Assembly (NCBI GenBank): GCA_003249625.1
Contig: QKII01000415.1
Location: 1-21,067 of the forward strand
Direction of reading: 5' to 3'
Source: Propionivibrio sp.
Lineage (GTDB): Bacteria > Pseudomonadota > Gammaproteobacteria > Burkholderiales > Rhodocyclaceae
Length of the DNA: 21,067 nucleotides
Position numbers and translations under genes: made by a program
Shown here: positions 9,872 through 16,810 of the stretch, piece by piece
Layout of the letters: each line of letters begins with the position of its first letter
Position numbering within the stretch: position 1 is the first letter of the stretch
Notes under the pieces: model-generated
The model's input: only the letters and a program-made list of their open reading frames with translations
The model's database searches: none
Told to the model about the DNA's origin: nothing

Positions 9872-9947
9872 TCCCCGATAGCTCAGTCGGTAGAGCGCCG
9901 GACTGTTAATCCGTAGGTCCCTGGTTCGAGCCCAGGTCGGGGAGCCA
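9872..9947 (+). tRNA. tRNA-Asn (anticodon GTT)
   Basis: A 76-nt tRNA. The acceptor stem TCCCCGA pairs with TCGGGGA, with discriminator G and an encoded CCA end (9945-9947). The D-arm has AGCTCAGTCGGTAGAGC, the anticodon loop CTGTTAA carries GTT (9905-9907), and the T-arm has GGTTCGAGCCC. It reads AAC/AAU codons. It has its own promoter and terminator, so it is a monocistronic unit. Confidence 0.98.
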
Positions 9948-9955
9948 AGAAACAC

Positions 9956-9987
9956 AAGGGGTTGCAAACAATTGCAGCCCCTTTTTT
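9956..9987 (+). terminator. Rho-independent terminator of tRNA-Asn
   Basis: Stem AAGGGGTTGCA (9956-9966) / TGCAGCCCCTT (9973-9983) with one G-T pair and a 6-nt loop. The T tract TTTTTT (9982-9987) overlaps the stem end and continues as CTTTT. It starts 8 nt after the tRNA CCA. Confidence 0.88.
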
Positions 9988-10303
9988 CTTTTGTCTTTCA
10001 GGTATCGTGGTCACTCGGCCCGCCTCGAAAATTGATCCGCGCATCATATATCAGTTTCTGTCAGTTTCTTTTTCACCGGAAGGCAACTCTGCCCTTGCTG
10101 TTGCTTTCTTCACTCGGTACCGCATCGCCTTCACGGGCATCCAGCATCATGATTCATCAATCGTTTCCGTCGAAATCACTTGAATAGATGTTTGCACGGG
10201 ACGATGATACCGGTTGTCTCCCGGAACGTATTAGTTGTTATGTAGTTGAAATCTTGATGGCTCGTCCAGAAGGGCTTGTTCTCAATTTTCGAAAGGGTTC
10301 GGC
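9988..10303. other. Intergenic region without a supported gene
   Basis: About 315 bp between the tRNA terminator and the next gene. Short open frames exist but have no family resemblance or clear ribosome sites. A tandem 10-mer (TCAGTTTCTG / TCAGTTTCTT, 10051-10070) is the only repeat seen. The last ~100 bp presumably contain the promoter of the small gene at 10304; no convincing -35/-10 pair was found. Confidence 0.5.
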
Positions 10304-10549
10304 ATGCCTTCCAATGTAGTTCTCCAGCACCTCAAAAAACACGGCCAGCTGCTTGACAGCGAAATCGCGGCTTCGACAAAGCTGTCGATCGATCAGGTTC
10401 GTTTGGCGATCGACGAACTGTCCCGCCTTGGCGAAATCTCGCAGTGCGCTGTCACACGATATAAAAATGGCAAGCCGGTCGAGGGTGTACAGTGCCGTAT
10501 TTCCGGCTACTACCCGCCTGCCGCACCGGGGCGCAAACCGGCCCATTGA
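10304..10549 (+). CDS. Small winged-helix-like protein, possible transcriptional regulator
   Basis: An 81-residue protein. Its first two thirds read like a winged helix-turn-helix: LQHLKKHGQLLDSEIAAS (helices 1-2), then KLSIDQVRLAIDELSRLGEI (recognition helix), then a short beta wing (CAVTRYKNGKPVEGVQCRIS). The tail is Pro/basic (YYPPAAPGRKPAH). The ATG at 10304 is preceded by AAAGGG. The small size and lack of other domains suggest a DNA-binding protein, or an adaptor like FeoC, but no target can be named. It faces the convergent secreted-protein gene across a strong hairpin. Confidence 0.7.
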   Translation: MPSNVVLQHLKKHGQLLDSEIAASTKLSIDQVRLAIDELSRLGEISQCAVTRYKNGKPVEGVQCRISGYYPPAAPGRKPAH

Positions 10550-10561
10550 TGCATTGAGGAC

Positions 10562-10594
10562 TGCTCCCGACGTGAGGATCACGCCCCGGGAGCA
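10562..10594. terminator. Hairpin between convergent small genes, probable terminator
   Basis: Outer 8-bp perfect stem TGCTCCCG (10562-10569) / CGGGAGCA (10587-10594), with an inner CGTG / CACG stem (10571-10574, 10580-10583). There is no T run on either side, so intrinsic termination is uncertain. It starts 13 nt after the stop of the wHTH gene. Confidence 0.55.
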
Positions 10595-10632
10595 TCGCCG
10601 CACATCATGGTGATGGCGGAAAAAAGCCGCTG

Positions 10633-11004
10633 CTATTGCCTGCAAACAAAATCAAGCGCATCCGCAGCAAAGGTTCCCGGCACGACCGGGCTCCATTCGG
10701 AGGGTGTCTGACTGTCGGATAAAACCCGGCCGCGCGCAAGCGGCTCGGTATAGTGCGTAAAGGTGAGCGTCCGGAGGCGCTTGTCCCGGCAATCGTATTC
10801 CATTGCACCGTGTATTGAACGCGCTCCGTTCGACAAGGGTTCGCTGTACGCGACCAGTGCGAGCACGTTGCGCGTATCGCCGTTGACCTTGATGGTCTGC
10901 GGATCTACGAACAACGAGATCCCCCCGCGACTCACCATTTCCTCCCACCCGGCAAACACCGGAGCTGCCATGACAAGCGCTATTACGGGAACGATTTTCT
11001 GCAT
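10633..11004 (-). CDS. Secreted protein, surface-adhesin E-like
   Basis: A 123-residue protein with a signal peptide (MQKIVPVIALVMAAPVFA, predicted cut before GWEEM). The mature part, starting GWEEMVSRGGISLFVDPQTI and continuing through EYDCRDKRLRTLTFTHY to a final FVCRQ, fits the small beta-rich surface-adhesin protein E family (the Haemophilus protein E type domain). The two mature cysteines, in YDC and FVC, could form a disulfide. The ATG at 11004 has AGGAG 8 nt upstream; the frame is open further up but without a ribosome site. It would act in the periplasm or outer membrane. The role in this organism is unknown. It follows nifS in the same direction, but 277 bp away, so it probably has its own promoter. 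Confidence 0.75.
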   Translation of the reverse strand: MQKIVPVIALVMAAPVFAGWEEMVSRGGISLFVDPQTIKVNGDTRNVLALVAYSEPLSNGARSIHGAMEYDCRDKRLRTLTFTHYTEPLARGRVLSDSQTPSEWSPVVPGTFAADALDFVCRQ

Positions 11005-11177
11005 ATGACGCACTCCTAGGAAATGGTCACCCGGCGAACACTCGCCAGAAAACCACTTCTTTGACCACGACAAGCGGCGCGGAGTTGCGTTATCGGCTAC
11101 CGAAAGCAAATTGCCTGTTTTTGCAGCATGGAGAAAAAACCCTGAAAAGACAAAGCGCTGGAATACTTACCCAAAGC

Positions 11178-11186
11178 TTATCCACA
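11178..11186 (+). other. Single consensus DnaA box
   Basis: TTATCCACA matches the 9-mer DnaA box exactly, in the gene-free stretch 11005-11281. No second clear box or AT-rich unwinding element is nearby, so an origin is not supported. It may be a regulatory or titrating site, or chance. Nothing else was recognised in the stretch, and no clear terminator follows nifS. Confidence 0.3.
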
Positions 11187-11281
11187 GAGTTACCACGGTT
11201 ATTTGTGGGGAAAACGCCAATAAATCCTAAGGAAGCGGCAATCAATCGCAAACCGTGGCGAAAGACTGCCGCCAGCTCGCT

Positions 11282-12487
11282 TCAGGCGTAGGCCGGTGAA
11301 AACGCCTGCTTCTCATCCACCGGACCACTCTCCTGCCAGTAAGGGGACAGCTTCCGCAACTGGGCAATGATCGGTGGCACGGCGGCAATGACGCGATCGA
11401 TTTCCTCCTCGGAGTTATAGCGCGACAGCGAAAAGCGTATCGTGCCGTGCGCCGCAGTGTAGGGGATGCCCATGGCGCGCATCACGTGCGAGGGTTCGAG
11501 CGACCCGGAGGTACATGCCGAGCCCGACGAAGCGGCGATGCCCTGCTTGTTGAGCAACAGCAGGATCGCTTCGCCCTCGACGTACTCGAAGGCGATATTC
11601 GCCGTGTTCGGCAGACGATTGGCCGGATCCCCCGTAACAAAGGCGTGCGGCACCTGCGCCAGGATACCGGCTTCAAGCCTGTCGCGCAGGCGCTTCACTT
11701 CGCTGTTCTCGAATGCCATGTGTTCCAGCGCCAATTCGGCCGCCTTGCCGAGTCCGACGATCGAGGCCGAGTTCTCGGTACCGGCGCGTCGACCGCGTTC
11801 CTGGTGACCTCCACGCAGCAAGGGGCGATAACGCGTGTTGCGTCGGAGATACAGGACACCAATTCCCTTGGGCGCATGAAGCTTGTGCCCCGAGAGAGAG
11901 AGCATGTCGATCTTGGTGCTCTTCAGATCGATAGGAACCTTTCCTACCGCCTGCACGGCATCGGTATGGAACATGGCGCCCACGGCACGCGCCATCCGGG
12001 CCATCTCCTCGACCGGGAACAGCGTCCCCGTCTCATTGTTGGCCCACATGACGGAAACGATCGCGGTACGTGGCGAGAGCAACGACTTGTACTCATCCAT
12101 ATCCAGCCGACCCTTTTTGTCCACCTTCAGGCGATGGATGACCACGCCCTCCTTTTCAAGGTGTTCGCACAATGCCAGGATTGCCGGGTGCTCGACGACC
12201 GTAGTAATGATCTGGTTGCGTTCCGGTTGCGCCTTGAGGGCCGAGAGGATCGCGGTGGAATCGGACTCGGTACCGCATGACGTAAAGATGATTTCGGATT
12301 CGAATTCCGCGCCGACCAGCTTCTGCACGGCGACACGCGCCTCCTTCAGCCCCTGCGCCACCTTGTTGCCAAAACTGTGCATCGACGAGGCATTGCCGAA
12401 CTGCTCGGTGAAGTAAGGCAGCATCGCCTCGACGACCGCGGGATCGCAGGCCGTTGTCGCGTTATTGTCGAGATAGATCGGGTTCAT
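11282..12487 (-). CDS. nifS: Cysteine desulfurase NifS
   Basis: A PLP enzyme that takes sulfur from L-cysteine as a persulfide and hands it to NifU for Fe-S cluster assembly for nitrogenase. The protein has 401 residues. The PLP lysine is Lys202 (LSGHKLHAPKG) and the catalytic cysteine Cys325 (SSGSACTSGSLEPSH); both positions equal those I recall for Azotobacter vinelandii NifS. The N-terminus MNPIYLDNNATT, HTDAVQAVGK and RAGTENSASIVG also fit. The start is fixed by GGAGG about 7 nt upstream, inside the end of nifU, with only 3 nt between the genes. It is the last nif gene of the leftward operon. Confidence 0.97.
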   Translation of the reverse strand: MNPIYLDNNATTACDPAVVEAMLPYFTEQFGNASSMHSFGNKVAQGLKEARVAVQKLVGAEFESEIIFTSCGTESDSTAILSALKAQPERNQIITTVVEHPAILALCEHLEKEGVVIHRLKVDKKGRLDMDEYKSLLSPRTAIVSVMWANNETGTLFPVEEMARMARAVGAMFHTDAVQAVGKVPIDLKSTKIDMLSLSGHKLHAPKGIGVLYLRRNTRYRPLLRGGHQERGRRAGTENSASIVGLGKAAELALEHMAFENSEVKRLRDRLEAGILAQVPHAFVTGDPANRLPNTANIAFEYVEGEAILLLLNKQGIAASSGSACTSGSLEPSHVMRAMGIPYTAAHGTIRFSLSRYNSEEEIDRVIAAVPPIIAQLRKLSPYWQESGPVDEKQAFSPAYA

Positions 12488-12490
12488 GGC

Positions 12491-13459
12491 CTACCTCCGC
12501 GCCGGCATCGCCAGCAAAGCGGCCGGAAGCAGTTGTACGAATTCGCCAAGCGCTTCGACGAGTTGCGCCTGGATGCCCGAAAGCGTGGCCTGCTCCATCA
12601 TGCAGCCCTGGCATGCACCCTTGAGGTTGACGTAGATATTCTTGCCGTCGATCTCGACCACTTCGATGTCGCCGTGGTCGCGCTGCAACATCGGGCGAAT
12701 TTCCTCGATCGTCTCCTCGATCTTGCGCATGCGCTGGAAATTGGTGAGACGCGGTTTGGCAGCAGGCGCCGCTGGTTCCTCGATTTTCGTGACAGTGGCG
12801 GAAGGCGACGAATGAAACGTAATGGGCTGCGCGGTCGGCGAGGTTGGTCTGGGCGAATCAGCCAGTGCGGGCGGCATCGGCGCAGTGCAGCGTTCCGCCG
12901 AGACGTTGGCCAGAATTTCCTCGATCCCCTCGTGGCAGCTGCAACAACCGCCGCCGGCCTTGGTGTAGTGGGTCACCTGCTCGACAGTCGTCAGGTTGTT
13001 GGCGCGCACGACATCCTCGATCAACACCGAATCGACAGCGAAGCACTTGCAGACCATCGATCCTTCCTCATGGTCATCCACCCAGGTTTCGCCACGGTAG
13101 TTCGCGATAGCGGCCTGCAGTGCCTCGCGGCCCATCACCGAGCAATGCATCTTCTCGGGCGGCAAGCCGTCGAGATAGTCGGCGATTTGCTGGTTCGATA
13201 CCTGCAACGCCTCGTCGAGCGTCATGCCCTTGACGATTTCTGTCAGCGCCGACGATGAGGCGATCGCCGAGCCGCATCCGAAGGTCTGGAAATGCGCATC
13301 GAGAATGCGCTCGCTCGCGGGATCCACTTTCAGCATCAGACGCAGTGCGTCGCCGCACTGGATCGAGCCGACATCGCCGACGGCATTCGCGCCGTCCAGC
13401 GGACCGGCGTTGCGCGGATTGAAGAAATGTTCGCGGACTTTTTCAGTGTAATCCCACAT
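12491..13459 (-). CDS. nifU: Fe-S cluster assembly scaffold NifU
   Basis: Scaffold on which NifS sulfur and iron are built into [2Fe-2S] and [4Fe-4S] clusters for nitrogenase maturation. The 322-residue protein shows the full three-domain form. An IscU-like domain has Cys35, Cys62 and Cys106. A central permanent [2Fe-2S] domain has Cys137, Cys139, Cys172 and Cys175 (VCKCF and [12 protein letters not shown]). A Pro/Ala-rich linker (about 190-235) leads to a C-terminal Nfu domain with CQGC (Cys283, Cys286). The first seven positions match those I recall for A. vinelandii NifU. The start has AAGGAG upstream. An FNR-like palindrome and a hairpin lie in the 87-bp gap behind fdxB. Confidence 0.97.
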   Translation of the reverse strand: MWDYTEKVREHFFNPRNAGPLDGANAVGDVGSIQCGDALRLMLKVDPASERILDAHFQTFGCGSAIASSSALTEIVKGMTLDEALQVSNQQIADYLDGLPPEKMHCSVMGREALQAAIANYRGETWVDDHEEGSMVCKCFAVDSVLIEDVVRANNLTTVEQVTHYTKAGGGCCSCHEGIEEILANVSAERCTAPMPPALADSPRPTSPTAQPITFHSSPSATVTKIEEPAAPAAKPRLTNFQRMRKIEETIEEIRPMLQRDHGDIEVVEIDGKNIYVNLKGACQGCMMEQATLSGIQAQLVEALGEFVQLLPAALLAMPARR

Positions 13460-13471
13460 GATGCTGCTCCT

Positions 13472-13485
13472 TTGATCCTGGTCAA
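13472..13485. promoter_or_regulatory. FNR/ANR-like palindrome upstream of nifU
   Basis: TTGACCAGGATCAA on the minus strand, one mismatch from TTGAT-N4-ATCAA. It abuts the nifU ribosome site, 13 nt before the ATG. A site here could only act on a promoter in the fdxB-nifU gap, and none was recognised. Confidence 0.25.
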
Positions 13486-13496
13486 TTCACAAGATT

Positions 13497-13520
13497 GCGG
13501 GCCAGAGGCTCATGGCCCGC
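13497..13520 (-). other. Intercistronic hairpin fdxB-nifU
   Basis: Perfect 8-bp stem GCGGGCCA / TGGCCCGC with an 8-nt loop, 26 nt after the fdxB stop. No T run follows in the direction of transcription, so it may be an mRNA processing or stabilising element, or a weak terminator that lowers nifUS expression relative to the upstream genes. Confidence 0.5.
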
Positions 13521-13546
13521 TCTACTGCTGATGCGTTCAGCGCTAC

Positions 13547-13846
13547 CTACGCCGTTACCGGCATGGAGGAATAGCTGTAACACGCCTTCGGACAGACACG
13601 GCCACAAGCGCCACAACCGATACAGTCGCCCGCATTCTTGAGGGTCATGACGGAGGCGGTATCGTCCTCGTCGTAATCCTCGTCTTCGAGTTCCATCTCC
13701 TCGCCGCGATCGATCAGATCGAGCACGTCGCGCGGGCAGACCTTGTAACAGCGACCGCAGCCGATGCACTTCTTCGGGTCCAGTTCAGTCACGAACTCCG
13801 GTGTCCAGGCGGTTCCGTTCAGGGTCAAACCAGTGATGTTTTCCAT
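13547..13846 (-). CDS. fdxB: Nif-specific ferredoxin III (2[4Fe-4S])
   Basis: A 99-residue ferredoxin with two cluster motifs: Cys27, Cys30, Cys33, Cys37 (CIGCGRCYKVCP) and Cys75, Cys78, Cys81, Cys85 (CIGCGACGRVCP). The two are separated by an acidic loop, EEMELEDEDYDEDD (49-62). This spacing and the N-terminal TLNGTAWTPEFVTELD fit the nif-specific ferredoxin III family, which is thought to deliver electrons during cofactor assembly or to nitrogenase. GAGGAG precedes the ATG. It starts 12 nt after the CCE_0567-like gene, within the nifE-nifS operon. Confidence 0.93.
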   Translation of the reverse strand: MENITGLTLNGTAWTPEFVTELDPKKCIGCGRCYKVCPRDVLDLIDRGEEMELEDEDYDEDDTASVMTLKNAGDCIGCGACGRVCPKACYSYSSMPVTA

Positions 13847-13858
13847 CTTTTCTACTCC

Positions 13859-14068
13859 TCAGTCACAAAGGTTGGCGGCCAGCCGCGCATTGGCTTCGGC
13901 CCAGTTCTTACAAGCGTCGTAAGTCGATTGCGCGATTGCCGGCAGTTCCGCATAAGCCGCCGGCAGACGATCCTCGACGAGGTCGTGGAGCTGTGCGGCC
14001 CATTCGCCGGCAACGCGCTTGAGGCGCTTCACTTCCTTATCCAGCTCCTTGCGGTCATCCGGCGTCAT
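13859..14068 (-). CDS. Small nif-cluster protein, CCE_0567/Rop-like family
   Basis: A 69-residue, almost wholly helical protein (RKELDKEVKRLKRVAGEWAA, then QLHDLVEDRLPAAY, then AQSTYDACKNWAEANARL). It resembles the short Rop-like proteins usually found between the NifX-associated gene and fdxB in nif clusters, one of which (Cyanothece CCE_0567) was described as a metal-binding helical hairpin. The role in fixation is not settled. AGGAG precedes the ATG. It sits 11 nt behind the DUF269 gene and 12 nt before fdxB. Confidence 0.82.
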   Translation of the reverse strand: MTPDDRKELDKEVKRLKRVAGEWAAQLHDLVEDRLPAAYAELPAIAQSTYDACKNWAEANARLAANLCD

Positions 14069-14079
14069 TTCCAGTACTC

Positions 14080-14575
14080 CTACAGTCCGGCCACATCAGG
14101 AAACTTGCCGATGATTTCGAGCGCTACAGCCAGATGCTTGTCGGCCTCGGTCTTCATCTTCGACAGGCTCTCGAAACCAAATCGATGGGCGTCACGCAAG
14201 GTCCTGTCGAGAACCACCAGCTTGCCCACGGTAATCAGCACGCGCCCGAAACCTTCGTGACTCAGGTGCACCAAGGTAACTGCCATCAGCCCGCACTCTT
14301 TCTCGATCATCACGGCGATCCCGTTGTAGAACGCCTTGACACAAGCCACAGTGCTTTCATCCGGGTCACCGATGACCGGAATCTCGGTCACCGATGACCG
14401 GAATCTCGGCCTTTCGCTCCTTGGTCAGGACAAAGGGTTCCAGAAGACTGGACGATGGCTGACCGTCGTACTGGCCGTAACTGTCGAGCGCGCGCATCTG
14501 ACGCACCATCTCGCGGATGAAATCAGTCTCAAGGATCGGATCGGCGCTCGTTGCAGCAAGGGTGGTCGGGCTCAT
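14080..14575 (-). pseudogene. NifX-associated protein (DUF269), frameshifted by a 22-bp tandem duplication
   Basis: The N-terminal half reads MSPTTLAATSADPILETDFI onwards to KERKAEIPVIGD, then meets a TGA at 14368-14366. The C-terminal half (from PDESTVACVKAFYNGIAVMI to KFPDVAGL) lies in another frame. The break coincides with a 22-bp sequence present twice (14366-14387, 14388-14409). Removing one copy joins AEIPVIGD directly to PDESTVAC and gives 157 residues, a normal length for this family, which accompanies nifX in many nif operons with no agreed function. GGAG lies about 8 nt before the ATG at 14575. A GTG at 14391 could restart the C-terminal half, but no clear ribosome site supports it. 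It may be a true mutation, a reversible slippage state or an assembly artefact. Confidence 0.9.
14364..14409. repeat. Tandem duplication, period 22 bp, two copies
   Basis: Two identical 22-bp units (14366-14387, 14388-14409), each opening TCACCGATGACC, plus two shared G's on the left (46 bp in all). The unit itself contains the imperfect palindrome GGTCACCGATGACC. As 22 is not a multiple of 3, the extra copy shifts the DUF269 frame by one. Confidence 0.97.
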
Positions 14576-14973
14576 GAATAGTCTCCGGATAGATTGATGG
14601 GATCGCTGTCCGATCGACGAGCGGGAAAGTGCGCGTGCCACAAGAACGCCAGAGACAAGGCCAAGAAGGGCCCCCAATACCGCAGCCACGTCGCTTGAGA
14701 AAACGGCGCCCGAAAGCACGGCCCCAAGCACGAGCCCAACGGCTGGCAGCAGGTAGCCGAGCAGTGCCGCCAAGGCAATCGAGGATTCCGGCAGCGTCAG
14801 TGTGATGGGCTCGCCGGGAGCCACCGGCTCGTCCAGCAGAACCGAGACAAGCTGCCCTTTGGCGTCACCACGGCACAGGCCGGAGCCGCCTCCAGACGGA
14901 CTTGCGCGGTCGTTTCTCCTCGCAGGGTTTCGACTTCAACCACGACACCGGCACGTTCGACACAGGTATTCAT
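14572..14973 (-). pseudogene. RseC-like protein (SoxR-reducing system family) with disrupted reading frame
   Basis: The ATG at 14973 overlaps the nifX stop (ATGA) and begins [20 protein letters not shown], but this frame stops at 14797. A second frame encodes the rest of an RseC domain: RGDAKGQLVSVLLDEPVAPG, then two membrane helices (ALLGYLLPAVGLVLGAVLSG and VAAVLGALLGLVSGVLVARA). FSSDVAAVLG parallels E. coli RseC FASDVAALCG. The segment ends in the first frame with a TGA overlapping the DUF269 ATG, or else runs in frame into DUF269. The whole is exactly 402 nt, so a one-base loss near 14865-14900 and a one-base gain near 14610-14645 would explain it. RseC proteins are membrane partners of Rnf-type electron transfer. 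The usual N-terminal cysteine cluster is not evident. Confidence 0.75.
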
Positions 14974-15491
14974 TCGTCCCATCCCTCCTCGGCCATCCTG
15001 TCGAAACGCGATGCATCGGAATCCCGACGCAAGGCCTTCTCGATCCAGCTGACGCCGCCGTCACGCACCGAGCGGCGAAGATCATCCAGCAGCGGCTCAA
15101 TGTCTGTTTCTTCCTCCAGCCGGATCGGTTGAATCCCCGCAGCCAGAAGCTGGCGCACCGCTGAGCCGCCGACAGCCAGGCAGTACGTTGCAGCACAGCC
15201 GCTGAGCGCGGTGATTTTCTCGGCCAGCTTGTTCTCGTTGCCGTCCATCGCCTCCTCGGGGAACTCCACGACCTCCACCAGTTTCGCGCGCTCACCATCG
15301 ACCGCGTAGATGGCGAAACCGACCGATGCGCCGAAGTGCTGATCGACCGCAACACGGTCAGAGGAGGCAAAGGCAACCTTGAGCACGCTCGGCACCTCGT
15401 CAGTGGCAGACCACGCCAGCGCCAGTTTGCGGCCGCACGGGTGCGGACACGTCGTTGGATCTGTAGATGGATCGGTAGGCAGGAATGTCAT
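14970..15491 (-). CDS. nifX: FeMo-cofactor biosynthesis protein NifX
   Basis: Carries cofactor intermediates (VK-cluster, NifB-co) between NifB and the NifEN scaffold in the cytoplasm. The 173-residue protein has the NifX core [20 protein letters not shown], the [20 protein letters not shown] segment and the typical end [11 protein letters not shown]. The chosen ATG at 15491 gives a 36-residue Pro/Thr-rich leader with [10 protein letters not shown] before LKVAFASSD and overlaps the end of nifN by 92 nt. A. vinelandii NifX also has an N-terminal extension, about 20 residues as I recall it. A GTG codon just before LKVAF is an alternative start. The stop overlaps the ATG of the RseC-like gene (ATGA), which suggests coupling. 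Confidence 0.93.
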   Translation of the reverse strand: MTFLPTDPSTDPTTCPHPCGRKLALAWSATDEVPSVLKVAFASSDRVAVDQHFGASVGFAIYAVDGERAKLVEVVEFPEEAMDGNENKLAEKITALSGCAATYCLAVGGSAVRQLLAAGIQPIRLEEETDIEPLLDDLRRSVRDGGVSWIEKALRRDSDASRFDRMAEEGWDE

Positions 15492-16794
15492 GGTGCTGCC
15501 CCAAGAAAAGGTTAGCGATATCGAACAAGGCTTGCCGCGCCAAGCGGTAACCGGACCAGCCGCGCGCGTACCCGCCGACCTGGTCGTACAACGGAAAGCC
15601 GGCGCGCAACAGCGAAATACCCAGACGATTGGCAACCTCGACACCGTGAGAATTGCTGACCAGCAGCTGCGCGCCATCCATTGCCGCAGCCTTCTCAAGA
15701 TCGTCCAGATCACCGATGCGAACCGCTTCGCACTGCACGCTTTCGAGCACGTCGGCCCGCGCGGGCGCCACGGCCGTCACCACCTTCGCGCCCACGCTCA
15801 CCAACAAATCGGAGAGCCCCTTGAGCAGATCGGGTTCCAGGCCAAGTGCAACGCGGAGGAATCCGGTCATGAAGTGCGTATCGACCATCGCGTCCTGCAG
15901 CTGCGAGCGGTGACGCTCAATCCTGGCAGGCACGGCCACGCCGGATATGTCGGACAGTGTTTGGGTAAATCGGTCGCTGGCGTCGAGACCGATCAGATGA
16001 TCGAAGCGATACGTTGGGACGCCGGTACGCGCCTCGAGCCGGTCCGCTGCCGAACCGATCGAACGACCGATGACCAACGTAGCGATCGATTCGCCCATCG
16101 CTGCAATCTCCGCCAGCGGGGAACCGCCCAGTGACAGCGGCGAATGCTGCTTGTCGATCAGGTGACCGTCGAGCGAGTCGCCGATATCGGGGACGACCAC
16201 TGGCCGCAGCCCGAATGCCTCGATCCACTCTTTGATCGCCTCGATATCGCCCGGCGTCAACATCGAAGACGCCAGCACATTAACCTGACGGTGCCTCCGC
16301 CCCACGTTCCGTGTTTCAGGAACGAGCGTGTCGATGATCGCATCGACTGCCAAGGCAAACCCACTCTCGAAACAACCGGTGAAATCGGGCGTATTGACCG
16401 GAATGACAGCCGTAGCCGCATATTCCGGATACTTGGCGCGAAACTCCCGTACGAGGCGGTGAATATCCGTGCCCTGCGTTTCGGAAAGACCGGTCGTCGT
16501 CAGGCCAATCACATCCGGCTTGTTCTTCTCGCAGATCGTCTTGAGACCGACGATGACGTTCTCATCGGCATTCATCACCGTCGCAATCTGATCCATCGCC
16601 GTTGTCTGCAGCGGGATCGGCTCACGAAAATGACGTACAAAAAAAACCTTCCCGAAGGCGGTACACCCTTGCGCGCCATGCAGCATCGGCAGACTGTTGC
16701 GCATACCGAGGAAGGCCAGCGCGGCACCGATTGCCTGGCTCGCCTTGAGAGGACTGACGGTCAGTGCTTTGGGAGTGCGGATGATTTCAGCCAT
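15400..16794 (-). CDS. nifN: FeMo-cofactor scaffold subunit NifN
   Basis: The beta-type subunit of the NifEN heterotetramer, which is related to NifK and on which the Fe-Mo cofactor precursor is matured. It has 464 residues. Cys44 in [12 protein letters not shown] corresponds to the NifN ligand of the permanent [4Fe-4S] cluster. The segments [20 protein letters not shown] and [14 protein letters not shown] fit the family, as does the C-terminal [18 protein letters not shown] lies before the ATG at 16794, 16 nt after nifE, so the two subunits should be made together. The last ~31 codons overlap nifX in another frame. Confidence 0.97.
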   Translation of the reverse strand: MAEIIRTPKALTVSPLKASQAIGAALAFLGMRNSLPMLHGAQGCTAFGKVFFVRHFREPIPLQTTAMDQIATVMNADENVIVGLKTICEKNKPDVIGLTTTGLSETQGTDIHRLVREFRAKYPEYAATAVIPVNTPDFTGCFESGFALAVDAIIDTLVPETRNVGRRHRQVNVLASSMLTPGDIEAIKEWIEAFGLRPVVVPDIGDSLDGHLIDKQHSPLSLGGSPLAEIAAMGESIATLVIGRSIGSAADRLEARTGVPTYRFDHLIGLDASDRFTQTLSDISGVAVPARIERHRSQLQDAMVDTHFMTGFLRVALGLEPDLLKGLSDLLVSVGAKVVTAVAPARADVLESVQCEAVRIGDLDDLEKAAAMDGAQLLVSNSHGVEVANRLGISLLRAGFPLYDQVGGYARGWSGYRLARQALFDIANLFLGQHHDIPAYRSIYRSNDVSAPVRPQTGAGVVCH

Positions 16795-16810
16795 TGGAAT
16801 ATCCTCTTGA

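Noticed and set aside
9962..10183. Open frame of 73 codons after tRNA-Asn
   Set aside because: It begins inside the tRNA terminator, has no ribosome site and resembles nothing known.
10234..10250. Sequence GTTATGTAGTTG resembling part of the modE upstream palindrome
   Set aside because: There is no matching second half-site and no Mo-related gene next to it.
11447..12280. Plus-strand open frame of 277 codons inside nifS
   Set aside because: It is the antisense of a fully recognisable NifS and shows no domain; it is explained by codon bias of nifS.
12377..13258. Plus-strand open frame of 293 codons inside nifU
   Set aside because: It is opposite nifU with all its cysteine motifs; no family features or ribosome site.
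14797..14982. Independent small protein of 61 residues after nifX
   Set aside because: Its N-terminus is coupled to nifX, but its C-terminal residues after about 34 are out of frame with a clear RseC domain. It is better read as the broken start of the rseC-like gene.
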